NCBI GenBank assembly: GCA_946402065.1
Contig: CAMIVR010000030.1
Location: 1-41,241, forward strand
Length of the DNA: 41,241 nt
Direction of reading: 5' to 3'
From: an uncultured Brevibacillus sp.
Lineage (GTDB): Bacteria; Bacillota; Bacilli; Brevibacillales; Brevibacillaceae
Made by a program: the position numbers and the translations under genes. This document shows, piece after piece, positions 24,045 to 32,473 of the stretch; position 1 is the stretch's first letter; each line of letters opens with the position of its first letter. Under the pieces are notes generated by a model that saw only the letters and a program-made list of their open reading frames with translations, was not told where the DNA came from and ran no database searches.

Positions 24045-25592
24045 ATGAATGTAGCACAGGTGTGGCGCGAGAATATTGAGCGATATGGTGAATACAGGAC
24101 GTTGAGTTTTGCTCAGCGAGATTTTACCAATGTGGAGCTGGACAAAATGGCCAGCAGCTTTGCAGGAGGTCTTAAAAAACGGGGGCTTCAGGAAAACGAC
24201 CGGGTTGTCGTCATTCTTCCCAACACCCCGGAAGTGTTGATCAGCTACCATGCCATCGTAAAAACAGGCGCGGTTATTGTTCCGGTTACCTACTCTTTAA
24301 GCAGCAGCGAAATTCAGTACATTGTAAAGGATTGTGAGCCGAGGATGATCATTGCTGACCAATCGGCTGCCGGCAAGGTGGAGCAAGCGATTGAATGTTT
24401 GGCCAGCAAGCCGATCATCATCCATATTGACGGTCCGGAGGATGAACCTAACCGAATGAGTGCGATCATCGACTCAAGTGAACCGTACACGGATATATGC
24501 AAGCGGGAAGTGGAGGATCTTGCAGCGATTATCTACACTTCAGGGACCACAGCTTTAGCCAAGGGGGCGATGATCACGCATGGCAATATTTACGCTGGCC
24601 CACGCCTGGAATTGCAAGCGCTGGGGCTGCTATCACCTGAAGGGCAAACGCTCGTTGAACGGAATTTTTCCATGCTGGTCGTTCTCCCCATCTCCCATAT
24701 TTATGGATTGACCATGACTGTTATGGCTTATGTTCTGGGAGCGCGAATCGTACTTCTGTCGCGGTTTGATGCGAAACAGGTAGTAAGCCTCATTGAAGAG
24801 GAACAAATCCATCAATTTGCAGGCGTTCCGACCATGTTCCATAGATTTTCAGAAAATTCAGAAAAATATGGCTGCGATTTGTCTTCCGTGAAGTATTGGG
24901 TTTCGGGTGGGGCGCCGCTTCCCCATGAGGTTCGCCTGCAATTTGAACAGCGCTACCAGGCCAAAATTATTGAAGGGTACGGCTTGACCGAGTCAACATC
25001 AGGGTTTGCCCTGCAACGTTTAGACAAGCCTCAAAAAGCAAACTCGGTAGGTCAAGCGTTGCCGGGGGTTGAGGTAATGGTAGTCGATGAAAACAACAAC
25101 AGGCTGGGCTGTGGTGCAATTGGAGAATTGGCGATCAAGGGGCCGAACGTTATGAAGGGCTACTATCGCATGGAGGAAGAAACGGCAAAAGTTATACAAC
25201 AAGGCTGGTTGTTAACGGGAGATGTTGGTTACATCGATGAGGACGGGGATATTTTCCTTGTAGAGCGGAAGAAAGACATGATCATCAGGGGAGGATTCAA
25301 TGTTTACCCCAAAGAGGTAGAACATGTGCTGATGAACCACCCGGCGATCATGGAAGCCGGGGTGATCGGGGTATCCGATCAGGAAATGGGCGAGATTGTT
25401 AAAGCATTTGTCGTTCTCAAATCAGGTATGGACGCTTCCGAAACAGAGGTTATCGACTTCTGCAAACGCTTTCTGGCAAAATACAAGGTTCCGCAGTATG
25501 TAGAATTCATCTCGGCTTTACCCAAAAATGATTTGGGAAAAGTGCTCCGCAAGGAACTGCGGATGATTTCTGCCAAAAAAGAGGCGTACTAA
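24045..25592 (+). CDS. Acyl-CoA ligase, tandem copy 2
   Basis: ANL-family ligase of 515 residues and a paralogue of the preceding gene (shared blocks RYGEY, GLKKRGLQENDRVVVILPN, LPISHIYGLTMTVMAYVLGA). Here the A8 hinge is canonical (RKKDMIIRGGFNVYPKEVE) but the A3 loop is changed: IIYTSGTTALAKGAMITH has Ala for Gly and Ala for Pro. A5 is EGYGLTESTSGF and the C-terminal Lys is in PKNDLGKVLRK. The start is ATG 24045 with AAGGAG (24031-24036); a longer frame from ATG 24000 overlaps the previous gene and has no ribosome site. The substrate is unknown. Confidence 0.87.
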   Translation: MNVAQVWRENIERYGEYRTLSFAQRDFTNVELDKMASSFAGGLKKRGLQENDRVVVILPNTPEVLISYHAIVKTGAVIVPVTYSLSSSEIQYIVKDCEPRMIIADQSAAGKVEQAIECLASKPIIIHIDGPEDEPNRMSAIIDSSEPYTDICKREVEDLAAIIYTSGTTALAKGAMITHGNIYAGPRLELQALGLLSPEGQTLVERNFSMLVVLPISHIYGLTMTVMAYVLGARIVLLSRFDAKQVVSLIEEEQIHQFAGVPTMFHRFSENSEKYGCDLSSVKYWVSGGAPLPHEVRLQFEQRYQAKIIEGYGLTESTSGFALQRLDKPQKANSVGQALPGVEVMVVDENNNRLGCGAIGELAIKGPNVMKGYYRMEEETAKVIQQGWLLTGDVGYIDEDGDIFLVERKKDMIIRGGFNVYPKEVEHVLMNHPAIMEAGVIGVSDQEMGEIVKAFVVLKSGMDASETEVIDFCKRFLAKYKVPQYVEFISALPKNDLGKVLRKELRMISAKKEAY

Positions 25593-25598
25593 ATAAAA

Positions 25599-25620
25599 CA
25601 GGCAGGGTTGCTGTTGCCTG
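25599..25620 (+). other. Small intercistronic hairpin before the permease gene
   Basis: CAGGCA (25599-25604) pairs with TGCCTG (25615-25620) directly after the second ligase gene. No T run follows. It may stabilise the 3' end of the ligase message or tune permease expression. Confidence 0.3.
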
Positions 25621-25689
25621 GATGAATGTAGTGGATGTAAGCGGGAGTGATTGCTACGCCGAGAAAAGATAGCAAAGGGGGAAGGTACA

Positions 25690-27087
25690 ATGATGAGCGA
25701 AAAGGATGTGCAGCTTGCAAAAGGGGAAGTAAACGGGGGCACACAATTAAAGAAAACGATTAATCCGGTGATTCTGTGGGGACTGGCATCAGGTCTGATC
25801 ATCGGTTGGGCATGGATTGTTCTCATTCAAGACTGGTTTGCACTGGCAGGCCATTCCATTATCATATCCCACATATTGGTAGCCCTGCTGGTGATTCCGA
25901 TTGGAATTGCCTATAGCGAGCTGATGACAATGCTTCCATACACAGGGGGACCGATCCAATACGTAGCAGCCGCTTATAACTGGAATGTTGGCTATTGGAT
26001 TGGCTGGATCATGTTGGCTTTATACTTTAACATTGTTACGGTGGAAATATTTTCAATCTCAAAGTTTTTGAAATATTTATGGTTTCCTGATATGAGCATG
26101 ACGGAGATGCAAATCGTCGGCATCGCAGTCGCTATCCTCTTTTTCTTTCTCATGTCCAAATCGATAGACGTAGGCGCGTTAATGAGTTTTTGGATCTTTA
26201 TTCTTCTGTTATTTGTCGGGGGTGGCTGGTTTATCTTGGCTGGCAGTACAGGCAGCTGGACGATCCAAAATTTTGAACCCTTTTTTCCCAAAGGAGTAGG
26301 AGGCATGTTGATCGGTGCCGGTTTAATGGTTGGGATGTACGCAGGCTTTGACGCAATACCGCAGCTTGCGGAAGAAGCCAATTTTCCACGCAGAAAATTC
26401 CCGCTGATCATTATTGCCAGTATCGTAACGAGCCTGATCTTTTATGTCATTACGATCCTTGCCATCGGGGGCCTGGCTTCGAGCACAGAGATTGCCTCAA
26501 CTGATATGGCAACATCAGTGTTTGCCGCCCGCTATTATGGTGATGCAGGCCGGTATTTCGTCATGCTGGGTGGGCTTTGCGCATTGGTTTCAACGCTCAT
26601 CGGTACGTGGATAGGTGGAACGAGGCTGCTCTATGCGATGGGGAGGGCTCGGATTTTACCAGAGGTGTTTAGTTCTCTTAACAAAAATGGATCGCCTCGC
26701 CTGGCAAATGTGGCTGCCCTTATCTACTCTATCGTCTTCCTGCTATTTGCTGCGGACATTTGGGTTTTATATATTGTACTGGCATTTGGGGTTGGTTTTG
26801 TTTATATGGTAGTCTCATCCAGCGTTGTGGTATTAAGGGTGAAGCATCCCGAATGGAACAGACCTTACCGGATGCCGGGAGGAATGTTCATGGGTGTATT
26901 AGCGACGATTGCGAGCGTGCTCATTTTCGTATTCTCGCTGAATGGAATCCCGGTGATGAGCTATGTCATTATTGCAGGACTTTTTATTGTTGGCTTGGTT
27001 GTCTGGTTATATATGAACCGGTTAAAGAAAAAATACCCTGAAAAATATGCGCTTTCGCCTGTTGTACCGCCAACATTACGGGAATAA
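25690..27087 (+). CDS. APC-superfamily amino acid/amine permease
   Basis: Integral membrane transporter of 465 residues with about twelve hydrophobic segments. The first helix region INPVILWGLASGLIIGWAW and the conserved second-helix stretch GIAYSELMTMLPYTGGPIQYV are typical of APC permeases, which import amino acids or related amines with protons or by exchange. The end is charged (NRLKKKYPEKY). ATG 25690 has AAGGGGGAAGG upstream. As the last gene before a strong terminator it likely brings in the substrate of the cluster. This points to an amine- or amino-acid-containing carboxylic acid rather than a plain fatty acid. Confidence 0.88.
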   Translation: MMSEKDVQLAKGEVNGGTQLKKTINPVILWGLASGLIIGWAWIVLIQDWFALAGHSIIISHILVALLVIPIGIAYSELMTMLPYTGGPIQYVAAAYNWNVGYWIGWIMLALYFNIVTVEIFSISKFLKYLWFPDMSMTEMQIVGIAVAILFFFLMSKSIDVGALMSFWIFILLLFVGGGWFILAGSTGSWTIQNFEPFFPKGVGGMLIGAGLMVGMYAGFDAIPQLAEEANFPRRKFPLIIIASIVTSLIFYVITILAIGGLASSTEIASTDMATSVFAARYYGDAGRYFVMLGGLCALVSTLIGTWIGGTRLLYAMGRARILPEVFSSLNKNGSPRLANVAALIYSIVFLLFAADIWVLYIVLAFGVGFVYMVVSSSVVVLRVKHPEWNRPYRMPGGMFMGVLATIASVLIFVFSLNGIPVMSYVIIAGLFIVGLVVWLYMNRLKKKYPEKYALSPVVPPTLRE

Positions 27088-27113
27088 AAAGCTGCTTTTC
27101 CCGATGAAAAAGT

Positions 27114-27160
27114 ATGGATAGAGGACGCGGAAACATTCTGAACCTCTATCCATTTTCTTT
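27114..27160 (+). terminator. Strong Rho-independent terminator ending the second cluster
   Basis: A perfect 11-bp stem, ATGGATAGAGG (27114-27124) with CCTCTATCCAT (27143-27153), is followed by TTTTCTTT. It lies 26 bp after the permease stop and closes the long run of plus-strand catabolic genes. Confidence 0.85.
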
Positions 27161-27384
27161 ATCCCACCATCACAGCGAACACCACACCCGGCCCATGCAC
27201 GCCGATAGTCAAATCGTCTCCATATCCGCCGATCGGCTCGGCCAGAAAAATAAAATGCATCCCCGCTGGAAACGCGTCTCGGGACACCCGTCAACAGGAA
27301 ACATTTAACGGCCATGCACGTCTTATTTGTATGAAAGAGTGCTAGATCACCCGCTGAAAACCTGATGAGTTCGGAGGAATTGCC

Positions 27385-28947
27385 TTGTTCATGCTGAAAG
27401 TTCGCCCCGCTACGCTGCTCTTATGCGGATTGGCAACTATGACACTCCCATTTGCCGGAGGGGATGTCTGGTTGAGAGCCGCCCCCGTTTTCGCCCAAGC
27501 TGCCGATATGAGCCAAACCGCCTTGTCTCAATGGATTCAGTCCGTATATTCAGAGTATCAGGAAAATGGCGACCTGTCGGCAGCGACCTTGCAGAAGCTG
27601 CACGATCAAGCAGATGCACTCATTCCATACATACAGGCAGGGATCCTAATCTCCGCCAACAGAATTCCGCTCACGACCGCCTATTCCCAAAATATTTACA
27701 GTGAGTGGAATTTTTGGCTGCGGGTTGGCCATGAAGTAAACAAGCCGCAATTGCAGGAACCGCTGTTGCGCTGGCTAACCGACAAGCGGCCGATGCCCGA
27801 CCCGTTTGCCTATGCACGGGCGATGCGCGACCTGCTCCCGGCTGGCAAGGAAGACCTGCTGAAAGCCGAATTGGCGCATGCTTCCTATGACGGTACCGGC
27901 GCCATCCTTGACATCCTCTCCTCACGAAACAAAGTGACGTCGGAACAGTTGGAAGCATGGTTGAAATCGCCGGTTGGCGCTGCCCATGCCAGCCAGTATA
28001 TCGGCTATCTCGCGAACACTCCGGACGGCAAAGCTAGGCTGATGCAATTATTCGATGAGCCGTCACTCTCGGCCGAAGCGAAGCGCAGCATCATCTTCCA
28101 GCTTTCCGGCAAGGAGAATGTCGGCTGGCTGCGCAAAGTGGCGAGTACGACAACCGATCCTTACATTGAGCAGACCATTGACGCCCAGCTCGTCTGGGAT
28201 CACGGGGACACGGCAGCGGCCAAACGGCTGTATGAGAGCGGGATGAAAGCCGGTTTTCTCCAGCCATTGTTTGCTCCTGTCGAGCGGGAGCTGATCAAGC
28301 TTTACCCGGATGGAGAGTTGGCCAAAGGGATCAAGCACTATAGTGAAATAAAAGGCAGCCCTTATTTTTTCGGGGGCGACGACGAGGCTTGGTATACGCC
28401 TCGTGGAGCGGATTACGCCCAGCCGGAAGCAGCCATCAAGCAATGGCTTGATTTTATTCAAGCGTACCCCAAGCATCCGGCAGCCGATGATGCGGCTTAC
28501 AGGTTGGCCCGATGCTATCAAATGCTGGGCAAATTCGATCAGGCGCTCTACTGGTTTGAACAAGCGACCCAGATCGGGGATCGCGACATCTCCTACGATG
28601 CAGTCGGACAATTTTTATATATGATCGACGTAGAGATGACGGAAAAGGATTTTGCAAACATGGACCAAAGCAAGCTGCCGGATTGGCAAAAAGCGTGGCT
28701 GCAATACGCAGCGGCGGTTTCCACGCTGCGCAGACCAGTCAGCCTGGCACGCAAGCCGTCCAGGCTGCTATGGTTCAAATCCGCTCGGGATGCTTGTGAT
28801 CACGCAATCGGGGGTACCGGACATTCCGCGATGAAAGTCACGCACGAGGTTTTTCCCCGTTCAGCTCAGCAGCAGCGGCGACTGCCTTGCGAATCGACGC
28901 CTTATAGCCTTCTGGCATGTGCAGCCGTTCCAATTCGCCGGGCGTAA
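27385..28947 (+). CDS. Secreted repeat (TPR-like) protein with disturbed 3' end
   Basis: 520-codon frame for an exported protein I cannot name. A signal peptide is evident: MFMLK, a hydrophobic core through LLLCGLATMTLPFAG, and a cleavage site after VFAQA. The mature part is helical, and near residues 350-400 it has a TPR-like unit, HPAADDAAYRLARCYQMLGK followed by FDQALYWFEQATQ. From about residue 448 the composition turns rich in Arg, Ser and Cys, and the frame runs 110 bp into the oppositely oriented NUDIX gene. A one-base shift near 28726 would give GTQAVQAAMVQIRSGCL and a stop at 28797-28799, clear of that gene. I suspect a frameshift or decayed end. The start TTG 27385 (GGAGG at 27373-27377) or ATG 27391. 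Confidence 0.7.
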   Translation: MFMLKVRPATLLLCGLATMTLPFAGGDVWLRAAPVFAQAADMSQTALSQWIQSVYSEYQENGDLSAATLQKLHDQADALIPYIQAGILISANRIPLTTAYSQNIYSEWNFWLRVGHEVNKPQLQEPLLRWLTDKRPMPDPFAYARAMRDLLPAGKEDLLKAELAHASYDGTGAILDILSSRNKVTSEQLEAWLKSPVGAAHASQYIGYLANTPDGKARLMQLFDEPSLSAEAKRSIIFQLSGKENVGWLRKVASTTTDPYIEQTIDAQLVWDHGDTAAAKRLYESGMKAGFLQPLFAPVERELIKLYPDGELAKGIKHYSEIKGSPYFFGGDDEAWYTPRGADYAQPEAAIKQWLDFIQAYPKHPAADDAAYRLARCYQMLGKFDQALYWFEQATQIGDRDISYDAVGQFLYMIDVEMTEKDFANMDQSKLPDWQKAWLQYAAAVSTLRRPVSLARKPSRLLWFKSARDACDHAIGGTGHSAMKVTHEVFPRSAQQQRRLPCESTPYSLLACAAVPIRRA

Positions 28948-29257
28948 ACCAGCGAAATTCATTGTGCTCATCGCTGATGACAATGTTTGCCGGATTCGGA
29001 CAGTCACAGATGTATGTGACGATAAACACCTCTCTGCCGTGATACACTTCATACACCCATACGTCGTTCAGCCGAACGGACGTACAGGCGATGCGGAGCT
29101 CTTCATAGATTTCCCGGCATACGCATTCCTCGACCGTTTCACCTCGTTCCAAGCGACCGCCGGGAAGCTCCCATTCGGTGCGTTCATTCTTCAGCAAAAG
29201 GATTTTTCCTTCATGCTGGATAATCCCTTTGGCAGATATGGGCAATTTTACGCTCAA
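28838..29257 (-). CDS. NUDIX hydrolase
   Basis: 139-residue NUDIX protein, which hydrolyses nucleoside diphosphates linked to another group. The NUDIX box is visible as GGRLERGETVEECVCREIYEELRI; its key parts are GGRLERGE and REIYEEL, matching GX5EX7REUXEEXGU except that the final Gly position is Ile-Ala. The short size and KGIIQHEGKILLLKNERTEWELPGG lead-in are typical of stand-alone MutT-like members; the substrate is unknown. It is convergent with the secreted protein gene and its last 110 bp overlap that frame on the other strand. Confidence 0.88.
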   Translation of the reverse strand: MSVKLPISAKGIIQHEGKILLLKNERTEWELPGGRLERGETVEECVCREIYEELRIACTSVRLNDVWVYEVYHGREVFIVTYICDCPNPANIVISDEHNEFRWFTPGELERLHMPEGYKASIRKAVAAAAELNGEKPRA

Positions 29258-29292
29258 GCTGCTCGCGCTCCTTCCACAGAGGGTAAATTAGC

Positions 29293-29321
29293 ATGCACGA
29301 AACGGTAATATCTGGTATAAT
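29293..29321 (+). promoter_or_regulatory. Extended -10 promoter candidate for the SNF2 gene
   Basis: TGGTATAAT (29313-29321) is an extended -10 element with a perfect TATAAT. The best -35 partner at 17 bp is a weak ATGCAC (29293-29298). It lies between the divergent NUDIX and SNF2 genes. The remaining 140 bp to the SNF2 start hold an open frame with only a weak start (ATG 29372), which I do not call. Confidence 0.5.
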
Positions 29322-29464
29322 AACAATACTCGATTTGCGTCAATGCGATTGAGGTCTACGAATCAATCGGAATGTATCGTACACGTAACGGGTATAACGG
29401 AAGAAATGAATTGGCAACGATAGAAGATGAGCTCGTTATTTATCAGGATCATTGGGGGACATAA

Positions 29465-32400
29465 ATGCATACATTGCACGGTGTCTGGTTGCCAGATGCT
29501 TTTTTTCTTTTTTGCCGCAAAGATGAACAGATCTTGCCGGTGACACAGTGGACGGAGCGGCTGTTCGCAGGAGACGACAGCGAAATTATCGAAAGCGGGA
29601 AGGTAGGCGTTCGCACGTTTCAGCTGCCGACGATCAGCGCAACAGAGACAGATAGCGGCCGACGTCCGCCGGCCTTAACGCTCCAGCAAATAAACGGCGT
29701 AGCCATTTCCATTCAGGCAGCGTATACGTTCCTTACGTCGCTCTCTTCCGAACAGATGGCGGAACGCGGCTATCAGCTCGCAGATGACCTGCGGTTTTGG
29801 AAGCGGGTGACGCTGTTTGCGCTGGAACTGGTGAAACGGGGGCGCTATACCCCGACGATCGTGATCAATAAAGCCAAGTCGTACGGATTTGGCGTCGCAC
29901 GGCCGGGGTGGCGGCCAAATGTAGAGCTTGCAGGGGATCAGCAGCGCATCCACTTGCTCGCCCTCGCCATGCCCCCGATCTGCCGGTCCTACGATCCCAA
30001 AGGTGCAGAGGGCTGGATTCACGAGGATCCGAGAGATATTTTGCTGTCTTATATCGAACAGATCATGAGCATCCTGATCAATCAGTGGGGTACCAATCAA
30101 TTCGCTGCCCGGCAAGCAATTCCTTTTCGCGGCGGCACAACATTAGCCGCTCAATGGTTTCATGCATTATTGACCAAGTCGGGAGATGCGACGCTGTTTG
30201 CGGCGACGAGCGAGCTGCGCAAGCTGTCCGCGCAGATTGCCGAATGGACAAATCGCAAAATGCCGACGCAACCCATGCGGTTGTTTTTTCGTCTTGAGCC
30301 GCCGGTTGAAGACGATGCGTGGAAGCTGCACGTTTACTTGCAATCCATCGCTGATCCCAGCCGGTTTTTGGCTGCGGCGGACATATGGCAGCAGCATCCG
30401 CATCTGGAAGGGCTGCTGCTAGCCGAACTGAGCGAGGCTGCCGGTTTTTTTGAGAAATTGGATGAGATCAGAAATCAGCCTGCACCCGACTGCCTTCAGC
30501 TTACCATTGAAGAAGCGTATCAATTTCTGCGGGAAGCGGCGGAGAAATTGCAGGATAACGGCTTCGGCGTACAGGTGCCTGTCTGGTGGAGCAGGCGCAA
30601 CCAAAGCCGGCTTGGCATCACGCTGCGGATCAAGCAACCGGAGTACCTGCGCAGTGCACCTGCTGCTGCCAGCTCGTTCGGTCTCAGCCAGCTGCTCGAA
30701 TTTGACGCGCAGGTGGCCATGGATGAACAAGAGCTGACGGCGGACGAATTGCAGCAGTTGGCAGAAGCGAAGCTGCCGCTAATCCGTCTGCGCGGTGAGT
30801 GGAAAGAGGTCAATGCTGCCGATATCGCCCGGCTGTACCAATACGTCACGGAAAAACCCCAGCGCACGCTGCGCATGAGCGAATTGCTCTATTTAATGGC
30901 CGAAGAAGAAGAAGCACCAATTACTATTGAGCATATGCCAAAAGTGAAATTTTCCATGCCAACTGTGCTGCGCAATTTGCTGGAAGGAAAAATGACCGAG
31001 GAATTGGCCAATCGGGTCGTGCCCGATACGTTCAAAGGGAAACTGCGGCCGTATCAACAGGTCGGTTATGCATGGCTGGCGACGATGACCGAGATGGGCT
31101 TCGGGGTGTGCCTTGCAGACGATATGGGATTGGGCAAAACGATCCAGCTCATCACGCTGCTGCTGTCCGTCCAAAAGAGCAAGCCCGCGCTGATCATCTG
31201 CCCGACTTCGCTCGTCCACAATTGGCGAAACGAGCTGAGCCGATTTGCGCCGTCACTCAGGGTTATGGTTCACCACGGTCAGCAGCGGGTGCACGGCCAG
31301 GTGTTCAGCGAGCAGGCGCAGCTCCACGATGTGGTCATTTCCACCTATTCACTGACCAGCCGGGATGAGCAGAATTTCGCTTCCCTGATCTGGTCGTACC
31401 TCGTCCTCGATGAGTCGCAATACATTAAAAACAGCGCAAGCAAGCAGGCGAGAAGCGTCATGGCGATCAAGGCAGAGCACCGTGTGGCTTTGACCGGTAC
31501 GCCGGTTGAAAACCGTCTGCAAGAGCTCTGGTCGCTGTTTCACTTTCTCAATCCAGGCTATTTGGGAACACAACGGCAGTTCCACACGCGATTTGCCGTG
31601 CCGATAGAGCGGGAGCGCCGCAAGGATCGGACGCAGGTACTGCACCAGTTGACGCGGCCGTTTATTTTGCGCAGGGTCAAGACAGATCCGGCGATTATTC
31701 AGGAGTTGCCTGAAAAAATCGAACAGAAGACTTACTGCACGCTCACATCCGAACAGGTCAGTCTGTACCAGGCCACCGTGACGGATATGCTGGAGCAGAT
31801 TCGCACTGCGGACGGGATCAAGCGCCGCGGCCTCGTCCTGGCATCGCTGACCCGGCTCAAACAAATATGTAATCACCCGGCACTGTTTCTCGGGGATCGT
31901 TTCCTCCAGCCTGGCCGCTCAGGCAAGCTGCAGAGGCTGCGGGAAATTGTCGGAGAGATTTTGGAAAATGGCGAGGCTGTCTTGATGTTCACACAGTATG
32001 TAGAGATGGGGCAAATGATCGCGCGCTTTTTGGAAGCGGAATTTGCCGAGCGCTGCCTGTTTTTGCACGGAGGCGTGAAGCAGCAGGCGCGGGAAGAGAT
32101 GATTCAGTCCTTTCAGACGGCCAGCGGTCCGAATCTGTTTGTTCTTTCGTTGAAAGCAGGCGGAGTCGGACTGAATTTGACCAAAGCGAACCATGTCATT
32201 CACTTTGACCGCTGGTGGAATCACGCCGTCGAGAACCAGGCGACCGATCGCGCGTACCGGATCGGACAAAATAAAAACGTACTCGTTCATACCTTTATTT
32301 GCCAAGGGACGCTGGAAGAGCGCATCGACGAATTGATCGAGTCGAAAAAGAACTTGGCCGATCAAGTGATTGGAACAGGGGAGAACTGGCTGACTGAGCT

Positions 32401-32473
32401 GTCCGTCGGCGAGTTGACGCAGTTGTTTACGCTGCGTGACGAACTGCTTGTGGAAGAGGAGGGACAGGGATGA
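29465..32473 (+). CDS. SNF2-family helicase/ATPase
   Basis: 1002-residue DNA translocase of the SWI2/SNF2 family, of the long bacterial (HepA/RapA-related, SNF2-associated N-domain) type. The first 500 residues are the accessory region. Motif I is LADDMGLGKTIQ near residues 548-559, motif II LDESQYIKN near 645-653 (DESQ instead of the usual DEAH/DEAQ), motif III LTGTPVENRLQELWSLFHFLNPG (quoted part LTGTPVENRLQELW), and motif VI QATDRAYRIGQNK near 924. The start is ATG 29465 after GGGGGA. Its stop overlaps the start of the SWIM gene by four bases (ATGA), so the two are translationally coupled and probably act together on DNA. Confidence 0.93.
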   Translation: MHTLHGVWLPDAFFLFCRKDEQILPVTQWTERLFAGDDSEIIESGKVGVRTFQLPTISATETDSGRRPPALTLQQINGVAISIQAAYTFLTSLSSEQMAERGYQLADDLRFWKRVTLFALELVKRGRYTPTIVINKAKSYGFGVARPGWRPNVELAGDQQRIHLLALAMPPICRSYDPKGAEGWIHEDPRDILLSYIEQIMSILINQWGTNQFAARQAIPFRGGTTLAAQWFHALLTKSGDATLFAATSELRKLSAQIAEWTNRKMPTQPMRLFFRLEPPVEDDAWKLHVYLQSIADPSRFLAAADIWQQHPHLEGLLLAELSEAAGFFEKLDEIRNQPAPDCLQLTIEEAYQFLREAAEKLQDNGFGVQVPVWWSRRNQSRLGITLRIKQPEYLRSAPAAASSFGLSQLLEFDAQVAMDEQELTADELQQLAEAKLPLIRLRGEWKEVNAADIARLYQYVTEKPQRTLRMSELLYLMAEEEEAPITIEHMPKVKFSMPTVLRNLLEGKMTEELANRVVPDTFKGKLRPYQQVGYAWLATMTEMGFGVCLADDMGLGKTIQLITLLLSVQKSKPALIICPTSLVHNWRNELSRFAPSLRVMVHHGQQRVHGQVFSEQAQLHDVVISTYSLTSRDEQNFASLIWSYLVLDESQYIKNSASKQARSVMAIKAEHRVALTGTPVENRLQELWSLFHFLNPGYLGTQRQFHTRFAVPIERERRKDRTQVLHQLTRPFILRRVKTDPAIIQELPEKIEQKTYCTLTSEQVSLYQATVTDMLEQIRTADGIKRRGLVLASLTRLKQICNHPALFLGDRFLQPGRSGKLQRLREIVGEILENGEAVLMFTQYVEMGQMIARFLEAEFAERCLFLHGGVKQQAREEMIQSFQTASGPNLFVLSLKAGGVGLNLTKANHVIHFDRWWNHAVENQATDRAYRIGQNKNVLVHTFICQGTLEERIDELIESKKNLADQVIGTGENWLTELSVGELTQLFTLRDELLVEEEGQG

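Noticed and set aside
27114-27308. 64-codon frame after the permease gene
   Set aside because: It starts inside the terminator hairpin and has no translation signal.
29324-29464. Open frame just before the SNF2 gene, ending in QDHWGT
   Set aside because: It reads plausibly but has no good start codon or ribosome site; probably the SNF2 leader.
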